A DNA stretch of 64,000 bases, from positions 43,713,880 to 43,777,879 of the forward strand of contig CP141132.1 of assembly GCA_035236585.1 (NCBI GenBank), in the 5' to 3' direction. Positions within the stretch are counted from its first letter, which is position 1. Each line of letters opens with the position of its first letter. Made by a program: the position numbers and the translations under genes. This document shows positions 10,292 to 21,900 of the stretch, one piece after another. Origin of the DNA: Warburgia ugandensis. Its lineage: Eukaryota > Streptophyta > Magnoliopsida > Canellales > Canellaceae. The notes under the pieces were generated by a model that worked only from the letters and a program-made list of their open reading frames with translations, was not told the origin of the DNA and searched no databases.

Positions 10292-13196
10292 TGTGATGAC
10301 CTGGGTTTTCCCATGCATTTTTAAATGCAATATCCAATTCCTAAGGCGGGATGCATCCCTATTTGAAAACCATTTTTTAAAAACCATGCAGTGCAGCAGA
10401 AAATCTTTAGTTTTAAACTCATTTTGAAAACCCCGAGTGTCATTTGCTTTCACAACAACCAAAGTAGTTTTTGAAAAACTTTAGAAATCATAAATGTTTT
10501 CCCAAGTCTATCCAGTCACAGCTCACGGCCCATCTGTAATTAAATACAAATACATGTCCAAAGAGTAGAGTATTTACTTACATGTATAATTGTCTCCTTT
10601 TGATTTTTCTTGCTCGTAGAACTAACATTTCCTGAGGCGTCTTCTGTCACACATGTATCCTGTCCTTAAGTGCTTACTTGTGTCTTAAAAATGTTAAGGA
10701 TGGGGTGAGTATATACTATACTCAGTAGGAGTCTATCACTACTAGTTTTACAATGCATGCTATGTTTAAAATCATATGCTCTTTAAAACATGTGCATGTT
10801 CGAACAATCATGTTCAATATCGATATTAAAAACCATTGTCAAACAGGAATACTAACGACTTAAAGAATCACATAATCCAAGTCGAAAGTATCATATACAT
10901 CATAAACATAATAATATGCATAAGATGCTCAACTGAATCCAACTCATGGATATCTGGTATAGTCGACCAACCTCATGTCATGCCATATGCAATGCAAGTA
11001 AATCCTCAAAACATAGGGCCCACTATGCCCACGACCTCGCTGCAGTGTGGTCCTCGGGTACCTAAGGACACAGGGTCATAGCCTCCACGGGGCATATAAC
11101 ACTTCGACCCAGTGTCATGACACCAGTGGTAGCCCCCTGTACCATATGCAGTCGAAGCAGGGACATGCCCTTTTTGGGCATGGTACCCATTCCACCTAAT
11201 AGTGGTAGAGGCTAGGAGGCTACCCCAGACCTCTCGGCATAGCGCCCATGAGCTTACTAGCCTAAATCATATACGATCAAACAAGCAAAAACCTCTTTTT
11301 CAAAAACCAGTCCTCTTTGGGTCCCTCACAACTACCTACCCAGCGTCTTTCGGGCACTCCAGCATATTTTGGTAACCCTCAAGGACATGCAATTTTTCAA
11401 GAATTCAATGCTCACAAATCATGCAATATATGCAATTGTTTGCAAAACATGTCTATGCATAATGTATTTATCATATGCATGCTGAATTCACTTATATGCT
11501 AAACAAGTCATAAAATAAGTCATGCTAAACAAGTCATATAATTTATACTTAAAACATGCATTCTCAAAACGATCATGGGTTCTTTTAAAAGGTCTAGTAG
11601 CAATAGAGCACCTACCTCGAATGTGACGACCTGGGTTTTCCCATGCATTTTTAAATGCAATATCTAATTCCTAAGGCGGGATGCATCCCTATTTGAAAAC
11701 CATTTTATAAAAACCATGCAATGCAGCGGAAAATCTTTTAGTTTTAAACTCATTTTGAAAACCCCGAGTGTCATTTGCTTTCACAATAACCAAAGTAGTT
11801 TTTGAAAAACTTTAGAAATCATAAATGTTTTTCCCAGGTCTATCCAGTCACAGCTCATAGCCCAACTGTAAATAAATACAAATACATGTCCAAAGGGTAG
11901 AGTGTTTACTTACATGTATAATTATCTCTTTTTGATTTACTGCTCGTAGCACTAGCATAGGCGTCTTCTACTCGTGGATGGAACTATCTTGAAAAATGTT
12001 AAGGATAGGGTGAGTATATACTGTACTCATTAGGAGTCTATCACTACTAGTTTTACAATGCATGCTATGTTTAAAATCATATGCTTTTTAAAACATGTTC
12101 ATGTTCAAACAATCATGTTCAATATCGATATTTAAAACCACTGTCGAATTGGAATACTGACGACTTAAAGAATAGCATAATCCAAGTCGAAAGTATTATA
12201 TATATATCATAAACATATTGATATGAATAAGATGCTCCACTGAATCCAACTCATGGATATATGGTATGGTCGACCAACCTCATGTCATGCCATATGCAAT
12301 GTAAGTAAATCATCAAACCATAGGGCCCAACTATGCCCACGACCTCGCCGCCGTGTGGTCCCCGGGTACCTAGGGACACAACGTCATAGCCTCCATGGGG
12401 CATATGACACATCGACCCAGTGCCGTGACACCAGTGGTAGCCCCTTGTATCACATGCGTCGACGTAGGGACATTGCCCTTTTTGGGCGTGGTACCCATTC
12501 CACCTAATAGTGGTAGAGGCTGGAGGCCAACCCAAACCTCTCGGCATAGTGCCCATGAGCTTATTAGCCCAAATCATATAAGATCAAACAAGCAAAAACC
12601 TATTTTTCAAACCCTGTCCTCTTTGGGTCCCTCACAACTGCCTGACCCTCACAACTGCCTACCCAGTGTCTTTTGGGCACTCCAACATCTTTTGGTAACC
12701 CTCAAGGACATGCAATTTTTCAAGAACTCAATGCTCACAAATCATGCAATATATGCAATTGTTTGCAAAACATGTCTATGCATAATTTATTTGTCATATG
12801 CATGCTGAATTCGTTTATAAGATTAAGTCATGCTAAACAAGTCATATAACTTATACTTAAAACATGCAGTCTCAAAACAATCATGGCTCTTTTTAAAAGT
12901 CTAGTAGCGATAGAGCACCTACCTCAAAGTCTCCTAGAGTTGTGTCCTTTATCACTTCAACCCGTCCCTGGGTCTCATTTATAAACTCCTGGGTATGAAT
13001 GGATACAAAGAGTCCTTATTAATTTCATTCTATTTAGAAATTAGATTGTTAGATCTGCCTTTTAGGGTCCATGGTCCTTCCCTAATTTATTGTCAGGCTA
13101 GATCCTATGATATGGATATACTATTCAATAGTTAAACTTTTGTAAATTGTCCTCTGATCCTAACTTTAAAGTCTCATTAGGTCTACGTGTCCCAGT

Positions 13197-13459
13197 TCCT
13201 AGGACACCCGTGCATCCTGGTTGAACTGCGACCGCCTCACGTTCGTGCACGCCCAAAGGCCGTGCTAGGGACTGCGTTTTGCACGTGCACATGCATGCTC
13301 AAGCGACGTGCTATGATGCACATCCTAGATGGGATTGCACGGATGCACCTTTGGTGTAACATGGTGCGTCTTAGCTCCCAGGGCACCTTGTGGATCCTGG
13401 TAGAGTCAAGACCCGTGCCCCACATCGCGCACGCACCCAAAGGCCATACCTAGGACAGT
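13197..13459 (-). repeat. Internal duplication in family-1 LTR (copy B)
   Basis: Blocks at about 13197-13277 and 13376-13459 share CCTAGGACACC / CCCAGGGCACC, GCATCCTGG / GGATCCTGG, ACGCCCAAAGGCC / CGCACCCAAAGGCC and a GGGAC / AGGACAGTG end. The pair recurs in A (about 14637 and 14814) and C (about 43769 and 43954), so the duplication, spaced about 178-185 bp, predates all three insertions. It lies in the predicted transcribed part and is much GC-richer than the surroundings. Confidence 0.65.
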
Positions 13460-13953
13460 GTATGCATTGTCGTACGCCTGAAACCCATCCCAGGGACCTT
13501 GTCCCAGGCATACATGGAGCATGGCGTCCTTGGGACACCTTGTTCGTGCAAGGCCGGCTAGAACTGACTTAGAGTGTTTTCCGGCCAGGAAATCCGGCTG
13601 GAAAACGTCTAGGAAAAGACCAGATCCAAAATGGATCTTGGCCTGGGGAAGCAAGACGGAGAGAAGAAGGAAAAACGGCTTACTTGGGTAGCCTAGGGAG
13701 TGCCCATCGCCGATGGGTGAACCTATTCTTCACTCTGAACCTCCTACTCACTAGAAAACTCGAAGAAGGGGGAAACCCCATTGCTAAGACCGGAAAGAAG
13801 AGTGGGGCATGGGGAAATGGCAATGGCCGACCTAACTTGGGCCTGGCCGTTGCCGGAAAACGCAGGGAAGTTGCGTTGAGACGGGTTTCCAATTTTTGTC
13901 AGAAACCCCAGTCCCAAAATTGCCGGAAAAACCGTGTTTTGGAGAGGGGGGAG

Positions 13954-13968
13954 ATGGGGTATTTATAG
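13954..13968 (-). promoter_or_regulatory. LTR promoter TATA box, copy B
   Basis: The minus strand reads CTCTATAAATACCCC, a strong plant TATA context. The equivalent in A is 15397-15411; in C it is altered to CTCTATAAAAGCCCC at about 44486-44500. Conservation across three copies supports a promoter that directs transcription towards lower coordinates. Confidence 0.7.
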
Positions 13969-15793
13969 AGGGAAGAAGGCGGTGCCCCTCAATGGCGGTG
14001 CCGCCATTTCCCTTGTGTTTTCTGGAAAAATCATGAAAGGAGGGTTTCTGGAGAAATCTGGAGGTGGAAGAGGATAGCGGGTGCCGTTATCAAAATAGCC
14101 CCTGCGTTTTTTGTTCTTTTTCGTTTTCTGTTTAAATTACAGAACTGCCCCTGATCTTTAAACGGCCGTAACTTCTTCATATGAACTCTGTTTTTGGCGT
14201 TCTTTGAGGCGTTGGATTCTATTTTTCGAGTAGAATCTAATAGTACCAAGTTTCCTCACAATTTCCTTTGTTTACTATTTTAAATATGGTAAAACATTCA
14301 ACACATTTCTTTTCCCATAGAATGTCCAATTTTTGTTAAAAATAGCATAAATTGCTCGGGTATTACATCAAGTCTCCTAGAGTCGCATCCTTCATCACTC
14401 AACCCGTCCCTGAGTCTCATTTATAAAATCCTGGGTATGAATGGATACAAGGAGTCCTTATCAATTTCAATCTATTTAGACACTAGATCGCTAGATCTGC
14501 CTTTTAGGGTCCATGGTCCTTGCCTAATTCATTGTCAGGCTAGATCCTATGATATGGATCTACTATTTAATAGTTAAACGCTGTAAATTGTCCTCTAATC
14601 CTAACTTTATAGTCTCATTAGGTCCGCGTGTCTCAGTTCCTAGGACACCTGTGCATCCTGGTTGAACCACGACCGCCTTACGTGTGTGCGCGCCCAAAGG
14701 CCGTGCCAGGGACCGTGTTTTGCACGGCACATGCATGCTCAAGCAATGCTATGATGCATGTCCTAGATGGCATTGCACGGACGCACCTTTGGTGTAGCAT
14801 GGTGTGTCTTAGCTCCCAGGGCACCCTGTGCATCCTGGTCGAGCCAGGACCCATGCCCCATGTTGCGCGCGCACCCGAAGGCTGCACCAGGGACAGTGTA
14901 CACACTGTCGTATGCCTGGAACCCATTCGAGGGACCCTATCCCAGGTGTTCATGATGCATGGTGACCCTAGGATGCGGGGTTTGTACAGGGTCGGTTGGA
15001 ATTGGTTTTGTCTTCTCCGGCTGGAAAAATCGGCTGGGAAAAGGCCGAGTAGAAACGCTAGATCCAGCATGGATCTAGCCTAAAAGGAGGAATAACCAAC
15101 GAGAGAGGGAAGGACAAGCTTACTTGGGCAGCCTGGGGAGCTCCTATCGCCAGTGGTAGAGCCCATTCCGATTCTGATAACCCTCTATCGCCGGAAATCT
15201 CAATGAAGGGAAAAACCCCCATTGCCAAGACCGGAAAAGAGAAGAGAGGGGAAATGGGGAGAATGGCCGGCTTGACTCAGGCTTGGCCGTTGCCGAAAAA
15301 TGCAGGAATACTGGGTTGAGACGGGTTTTTTATTTTTGCCAAAAACCCCAGTCCCAAAATTGCCGAAAAACTTGTGTTTTAAAGAGGGGGGAGATGGGGT
15401 ATTTATAGAGGGAAGAAGGCGATGCTGCCATTTCCCCTGGTGTTTTTTGGAGAAATCGGGAGAGGAGGGTTTCTGGAGAAATCTAGAGGAGGAAGACGAC
15501 AGGGGGTGCTGTTATCAAAATGACACCCTACGTTTTTCATTCTTTTCGTTTTTTCGTTTAATTTACAAAAATACCCCTAATCTTTAAACAACCGTAACTT
15601 CTTCATACGAACTCTGTTTTTGGCGTTCTTTGAGGCGTTGGATTCCATTTTTTGAGTAGAATCTAATGGTACCAAGTTTCCTTACAAATTCCTTTGTTTA
15701 CTAATTTAAATAAGGTAAAACATTCAACACCGTTTATTTCCCATAGAATGTCCAATTTTTGTTAAAAATGGCGTAAATTGCTCGGGCATTACA

Positions 15794-15798
15794 TCCAC
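15794..15798 (+). repeat. Target duplication TCCAC, right of A
   Basis: Directly follows the ATTACA end of A. The host LTR sequence resumes afterwards. Confidence 0.85.
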
Positions 15799-16824
15799 CC
15801 CACTTTTGTAAGGTCATCAATTCAATAAAACATCTTGGATTTAGGCACATCTTTCTTGAATGTTCCAATGTTTAATTTTAGTAGAATATTGTGTTTCATG
15901 TTAATGTTTCGTGAGCACCCTTTCATGGTCCATGCACACTATTTTAATTCTTGGTTTTGCATGCTTTGATTCATTTATTAGTTACATGTTTAGATTTCAT
16001 TGCATAAGTTAGTTTCACATTTTGATTAGTTTTTCAAAAGTTTCTAATTTTAGAAATTTTTTTAGTTGTTGTTTCTAATTCCATGAATGTTTCCATTTCC
16101 ATGTTACTTAAATTCTTAGTTTAATCAAATACAATTTTTCTTTGGCTAGGATAGATAATTTAAGCAAGATGTTATTGCTTAAAAATTAGTGAGATTCCTC
16201 ATGGGATCGACCTACTTGTATACAATTACTATATCAATTCATATGCTTGTGGGTAATTTTAAAACATACATTAGATTAAAGAGTCCTCATGAGATCCACC
16301 TATATTTTCTAATTCCATACTCCAAAAGAGTTGTGTTATAGTAATTAATTAAGGAACATAAAAAATATTTAATAGGAATTGGTTGTACATAATAATTAAT
16401 ATGAAATGGATGTCATGTACATGATTAAGACCCATTATTTTGTCCTAGGGCATTTATCTTATGGGATCTATGGGCAAAATGATAGAAATTCCATTATTCA
16501 CTAAGGGAGGATGTTTTGATCAATTTTGAGCAGCTAATTCTTTTCTAAAAATGCATTATTCCAATGTAACTCATTATTATATTAATAGTTAAATTTGTGA
16601 AGAATAAAATGTCTCTTCCCAATGCTAAGAATATTTTCCATATCATTACAAGTATAAAAAGGCGATGAGGAAATAAGAGAAAAGATAGGAAGGGATAGAG
16701 GAAATCATGAGAGAAAGTTGGTACTCACTTATTTTTATACAAGGAAAATGTGAGGGGGAGAGATAGGAGGATGAGAGTTTAGTTTTGTGCACAATCCAAA
16801 TAGAGATAAGGGATGGACCAAACT

Positions 16825-16826
<2 letters not shown>

Positions 16827-16903
<77 letters not shown>
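16827..16903 (+). repeat. (GA)n microsatellite, about 38 units
   Basis: An uninterrupted 77-bp GA run. The first interruption is a T at 16904, after which GA-rich sequence continues. It gives rise to the spurious Ser-Leu repeat frames on the minus strand. Confidence 0.95.
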
Positions 16904-16906
<3 letters not shown>

Positions 16907-17079
16907 GAGAGTTGAATGCAAAAGGATGAAAGAGAGCAAACAAGAGAGATGAAAAACATTGGAGGGAGAAAGAAAAAGGGTGTGATATAGGGAGTTTGGG
17001 AGGGAGTGAGAGATAGAGTGTGTGAGAATGAGAAAGGGTGAGAAAGTTACAGAGAGAATGAGTGAGAGAGAGAAATAGA

Positions 17080-17261
17080 GATAGAGCAAGATAGAGAGAG
17101 ATGGACTGATTGGGAAAGAAGAAAATGTGAGAGATACAGAAGAAAAAGAGAAAGACCGAGAAAGTGAGAGTGAGAGAGAGAGAGATAGAGCAAGATAGAG
17201 AGAGATGGATAGATTGGGAAAGAAGAGAATGAGAGAGATAGAGAAGAAAAAGAGAAAGACC
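17080..17261 (+). repeat. 78-bp direct duplication in GA-rich block
   Basis: 17080-17157 and 17184-17261 both read GATAGAGCAAGATAGAGAG, then GATTGGGAAAGAAGA, and end AAAAAGAGAAAGACC, with a few substitutions, separated by 26 bp of GA-rich sequence. This exceeds what simple-sequence similarity would give, so it is a true segmental duplication. Confidence 0.8.
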
Positions 17262-18804
17262 CATGTGGGTTTGTTCATGCATATTAAAGGGGGAGAGATA
17301 GTGTGTGGCCCTAAGGCTTGCACATAAGAAATAAAGAGAAAAGGGAAGGGAGTTTAGGTGGGCTCTACTCTTTTCTTTAATATTTGGTTGTCCATGTACT
17401 TAGAAGGAGATTTCCTAAATTCATTGGATTCATTTAGATTCTTTTCTTTTCTTTTCAAAGTGTTAAAAAAAAAAAAGGGCATCCCTTTTGCTTTAGCAAG
17501 CCTCCCTAGCATTTGAAAAAGTGGGGAGCTTGAGCCCACACATGACCAATTTTGTTTTGTTTTGGACCATCAAAAGAAGCCCCATATGGGACATGAATTT
17601 TAATTAGATCTCCTTATTTTTATTATTTATTTATTTATTTTATTTTTTAAGAATAAAGGATCTATAATCGAAGTGGGTTGTTATTCTCTTGTTTCATTAT
17701 TTTCCAAAAAATAAGAAATTTGATTTTCTCCATTCCTTTAAAAGGGAAATAACTTAACATAAAATATTTAGTATTATTTCCAACTTTACAAAAAAGTACT
17801 AGGCCTTACAGGACATTTTAGTGGAGATGAAGGGATAGAGAAGGTATTTGACAAAAATATCCCTCAAACAATGTTAAAGAGTGAAAGTGTGGTTAATTTA
17901 TAGGAGGGAGATTGTGAGTTAGGACTTAATGGTCATCATTTAGCACCAAATCTCTACAATTGATCATGCAATTCACAGAAGAGTTTCCATTTGTATGTAT
18001 AAGGCTATAATTCCCTTAAAAAATATCACTATTATTTTAACCAAACTTTTAATTTCCATCATCCCTAATGGGAAGAATGCATCACCCATTGAGTATATAT
18101 GAACAACTTAATAATGGTCATACTTAAGAGAATTCTCAAGAATTGAACTACTTATGGGTAAATAAATGTTTTTATGAATCGATGTGCATTCACATGGCAC
18201 TAAGCTTCTAAAGATAAGCTAATGTCATGCAAATAGTTGGTTCCAAAAGAAAATTGTTCGAGAAGTAGAGATAGAGGATAGTTGGAAATGTACAGAAGTT
18301 ATAGTAAAAGTGTACTTGAAGTAAAATTGACCAAAGAAATAAGATATTTTAAAGTTGTGGAAGACTTCTTGAAGAGTTTAAGCTAGTCTGACCCGAACAG
18401 AGCAAAGATTAAAAAAAACTACCAAAAGTGTAAACTAAAACAAAATAAAACAACTAGAACTAGCTTGAATTGAAAATATAACTAAGAGTAGGTTAGTTAA
18501 GATTGATGTCACTCGATCTAGGCTGAGTTTGCCCGGTCTTGGTTGGAATAGGGGCAAATTGATCTATCTACATATTGAGTCTAGAGTCTTGTTTTCATAT
18601 GAATTGTCCTAACATCGTACTACTTGAGCTAGCAAGACATGTCAAAATGTTTGGATGAGATAAGATGAGTTTGATTTGACCTAAGGTGAGTTTGATCCTG
18701 CTTGATTAGAATTTTATATTAATATTTAATATTAAAATAATATACATTTAGGTCCAATTCTTCTGATGCTTGTGTGCTTAGAGCAATAGCCTTTGACAAG
18801 CACA

Positions 18805-18842
18805 TGTTTGTAGGCCCGCTTTGGATGTTATGAAACCTGTTT
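18805..18842 (+). repeat. Minisatellite unit left of solo LTR N
   Basis: 'tgtttgtaggcccgctttgg' here matches 'tgtttgtaggcccgccatga' at 26779. When N is removed, the two become consecutive units of about 33-35 bp, showing that N landed inside a tandem array. Confidence 0.7.
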
Positions 18843-18995
18843 TGCAATAACCCTCAATTTTTGGTTCCTTGTCATGTATTTATATTACACATTTAATTAG
18901 AATGGAATAAGGAATCAAATTCCATCAAGATTGAATTTTGCTATAGGACCTACATTTCCTTAGCCAACTAGCACAAAACCCACTCCCCCTCTCTG

Positions 18996-21900
18996 TGTGA
19001 TAACCCAGGTTTTTGTAACACATTTTGTAATACATTTTCAAAGGCAAGGCCCTTAGTAGTAAAAAAATTTCACAAAACAAAGCAAAGAAAATTCTTTTCT
19101 TTAAAACTTGTTTTGAAAAACCCAAGTCATCACTTCATACATAACATAAGTAGAATTTTTGTACAAGATAAAATTCCATTGAAGAAATATATTTTTATTA
19201 AATTTCAGAATCCATCCAACGGTTCACAGTATAGCCCGGGTATCAATACAATACTTGTCCAAATTACATTATCCAAATTTCAAACCTCACTGTACATTAA
19301 AAACTCTTAATACAATACAATGCTCTCAAATAAAATGCATGTCTTCAAGAGATATACCCTGATTAATTATTCTTTCAAATCTTCTTGAGTCTTGAGCTCC
19401 TAATTCTCCTTCTCCTTATCTGAGATATTGTAAACATTGAAACATTTACAATATCTTAGCAAGCTATGCTTAGTAGGGGATTCAAGAAGAATAATAATTT
19501 GATAGTATAATCCCAATACTTCATAATCCCATTATTCATACTCATGGAGCAATCTCTTTACTTCGTCATATATGTACATAGTTACACATACATATGGTAT
19601 ACTGTGTATAGATATGTACATATGGTCAAAATCATGAAAAATAGTTAATGTCTCAAAACATAATCATATCTAGCTTGCTGAGTTGATAAATCATCTAGAC
19701 TCTATTGGAAATACTCTCTCATTTGAGTACTATCAGTAATCCACGATTACCTGACATCTCATCATGCCATATCATAAGGCATTTCAATATGCCATGCATC
19801 ATAATGCAAAAATACTCAAAGGACTACTATGCATGTAGTCAGAATCCGTACCAACGTGCCCAGATAACTACTCAATAATCCACCTATACCATCCTTGGTG
19901 GAAATCACAATATCCATGTCCGTACGGGGAGGTCCATGGCGGTCATAGTGGTGGCCTTCCCATAATTACCCCACCCAACTTTTAGCCTCATTTAGGCTTG
20001 GTATCTATATAATAACAAGTTTCGAAGAGCGGGTGGCCAAACCCTACTAACTCTCCTAGCATAGCATCCCCAGGCCTATGCCTGTTTAAAACAAAACTAC
20101 AAGCCTCCATGCTTGTATGTAAAGTAATTCTCATATGTATCAAACAATCTGTCTATTTACTTAGGGCTGGAATATCTTCTAATTCCATATTCACTTAGAG
20201 TCTATTCCTCAATTCTAACTTAACCATTTCATATGTGTTTTGGTTGGATCATAAGGGTTTTCAATGGGTTTTATACAAGTATTTACATTATACTTGTCAA
20301 CATTTCCAAACATAAGATCATGTATACAACATGTAGTTCTCATGTAGATGCATTCATAAAATCCTCCTACCTTCAAGTAGTGATCCATCTCTTCAGATCT
20401 TCCATGATCCTGACAGATGTATGTAATCTATAAATTCATACATACTATCAATATATATACAATCTAAATAATCCTTTATTTTTTATCCTATCTATATTCT
20501 TTTTCTAATCTTGTCCTTGGATATAGAGGATCTAGATTTTGTGTCCTATCATGATTTATCTTCCTCAGACAGTGTTTATCCTATTGATCAATAGATCTAA
20601 TGGTTAGAATGATCTTCTAATCTTTTAGATCTAAGTATTTTCTATTCTAAGTCTTTGTGTATTCCTTTCTTTGATCTTGATCTTTCATACATCCTTTGAT
20701 CAACAATTTATACTTTTTGATAATGATCAAGGGCTTAGATCTTCTATCATTTAGTTCTTCTTTGATCTAAGTTTAATGTGTTTGATCATCCCTAAGGAAG
20801 ATGATCTTGGTTCTCTTCCTTTAATCATAATTGATCAAGAGTTCAGATCTTCTATTTGATCTAAGATCTTCTATTCTATTTTATCTAAGTTACAAGCAAT
20901 ATATATCATCATCAAGAAGTATTTATTTCTTTTTATTGTTCTTGATCATTCAAGATCCAATGGATCTTGTTTGATCATCCTTATCTTACTTACAATTTTA
21001 TTGGGTTTAGATAAATTACTAACATTTTATGCTCTTATTATTATTCAACCAGTTAATGTTTTATTGGTTGAAGATAACTTATTTTAGCTTAAGTCTAGAC
21101 TGCTCCTCTTATTTCCAATTGGCTAAGGCTTACTAGCTGAATGGGTGAACACAAAGTGGTTACTTCAATCCTCTTGTAAGGAGGCGTTTAGACCTCACAA
21201 ACATCAGCCGAAGGTAGGGGAGGAGCGAGGCTCTATTAGAAAACCCCCTTAACCACCATGTTCAACATTTACTAAAGTGACCTTAGCACAACCTTTCATA
21301 AGGTTCCTATGAGCATGTTAACCCTAAGTACTCTTTCTTATTGATTTTAATTAAGTCTATGAAGATTTGAAATGTCATTCATGGGATTTATTATTCTCGT
21401 AGTTTGGGTCAAGGATTTGTTAATCCTTATATTGTCCTACTAACTATAGCCCTTAGTAATTAAGTTTAAGTCAAATAATTCACTCTTCTTTTTGTCATGA
21501 AACTCTACCTTCTCATTAGATTTCATTTTTGGTGTTTTATTCTCTTTATCTCATAACTACTTTAACAATTAAATCTACTAATAAAATTTAACCATAAATG
21601 AATTATAACTTTAAAGCATAAAACTACATAGTTGAACAACCTAATGATAATGATACAAGGTACTTAAGATTATACTAGCATGATTTCTAACTAATGTACT
21701 TTATCTAATAAACTCAAATTAAACTATCATGGCCGGAAGGTACCATCTCATACCATAGTCTAATCTAACATGAAATTCCAGCATGGTCCTATGTTACAAT
21801 TGCATGAAATCATACCAACATGGTCCTAAGTTACAATTCATCATTCATGAATAATTTTATAGACATTTAAGATGAAGTTATACTAAAATAATCTATCATG

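Larger units (their letters stand above)
11622..14367 (-). mobile_element. Family-1 solo LTR B, nested in A
   Basis: A complete 2746-bp copy with TGTGACGACC and TATTACA ends. It lies in A at the point where C and B read 'cacctacctcaaagtc': A reads 'cacctacctcga' up to 11620 and resumes 'tcaagtctcctagag' at 14368, so the expected 5-bp duplication TCAAA is present but slightly decayed (TCGAA and TCAAG). Minus-strand TATA (TATAAATACCCC) lies at about 13954-13967. The TSS-proximal part is GC-rich with two related ~80-bp blocks near 13197 and 13376. No protein is encoded; open frames at 12251-12808 and 13187-13968 are incidental. Confidence 0.9.
10292..15793 (-). mobile_element. Family-1 solo LTR A, interrupted by B
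   Basis: Terminal TGTGATGACC and ATTACA, reading TGTAAT...GTCATCACA on the minus strand, with a perfect 5-bp duplication TCCAC at 10287-10291 and 15794-15798. After removing B (11622-14367) and one 5-bp copy, it is about 2.75 kb, close to C (2692 bp). The minus orientation is inferred from a TATA box (CTCTATAAATACCCC) at about 15397-15411. TG...CA ends, a 5-bp duplication and no internal coding region indicate a solo LTR left by LTR-LTR recombination. It probably derives from a Ty3/gypsy chromovirus, judged from LTR style only. Confidence 0.9.
9078..16253 (+). mobile_element. TAT/Athila-type LTR, split by solo LTR A
   Basis: The start (about 9078, 'ATAAGTATTCAACTTTGCAT', then 'TACCCAATTAGT') parallels the minus-strand start of G's LTR near 58635 ('GAGTCCAATTTTGTAT', then 'TACCCAATTAGT') and the block at 28141. 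The end ('GGGATCGACCTACTTGTATA' near 16204, finishing near 16253) parallels G's 'TGTGATCGACCTCACTTGCG'. A TATA-like CATCTATAAAGC lies at 9726. Removing A and one TCCAC copy leaves about 1.67 kb. Termini have lost canonical TG/CA, so ends are approximate. A possible GTAAT duplication (9074-9078 and 16253-16257) is only suggestive. Confidence 0.65.
16254..18842. other. Gene-free DNA with GA-rich block
   Basis: No credible gene is present. 16640-17300 is purine-rich with a long GA tract and a 78-bp duplication. The 225-codon minus frame at 16646-17323 is Ser/Leu/Phe low complexity produced by that tract. The rest is AT-rich. 18640-18740 has repeated 'gagtttgat' motifs without a clear unit. Bases 18805-18842 belong to the minisatellite that N interrupts. 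Confidence 0.5.

Noticed and set aside
13187..13968. Overlapping GC-rich frames within B and A as real proteins
   Set aside because: Several overlap on both strands, differ between A, B and C by frameshifts, and contain no domain.
10292..15793. Family-1 elements as DNA transposons with TGT...ACA ends
   Set aside because: The inverted match is limited to a few bases beyond TG/CA, duplications are 5 bp, an LTR-style TATA box is conserved, and terminal inverted repeats of useful length are missing. Solo LTR fits better.
9074..16257. GTAAT as a firm target duplication for the TAT-type LTR
   Set aside because: It requires LTR ends without TG/CA and shifts the start by one base relative to related LTRs. 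Kept only as a possibility.
16646..17323. Long minus-strand frame of 225 codons
   Set aside because: Nearly all Ser, Leu, Phe and His from GA/CT-rich DNA, with alternative frames equally open. No domain is present.
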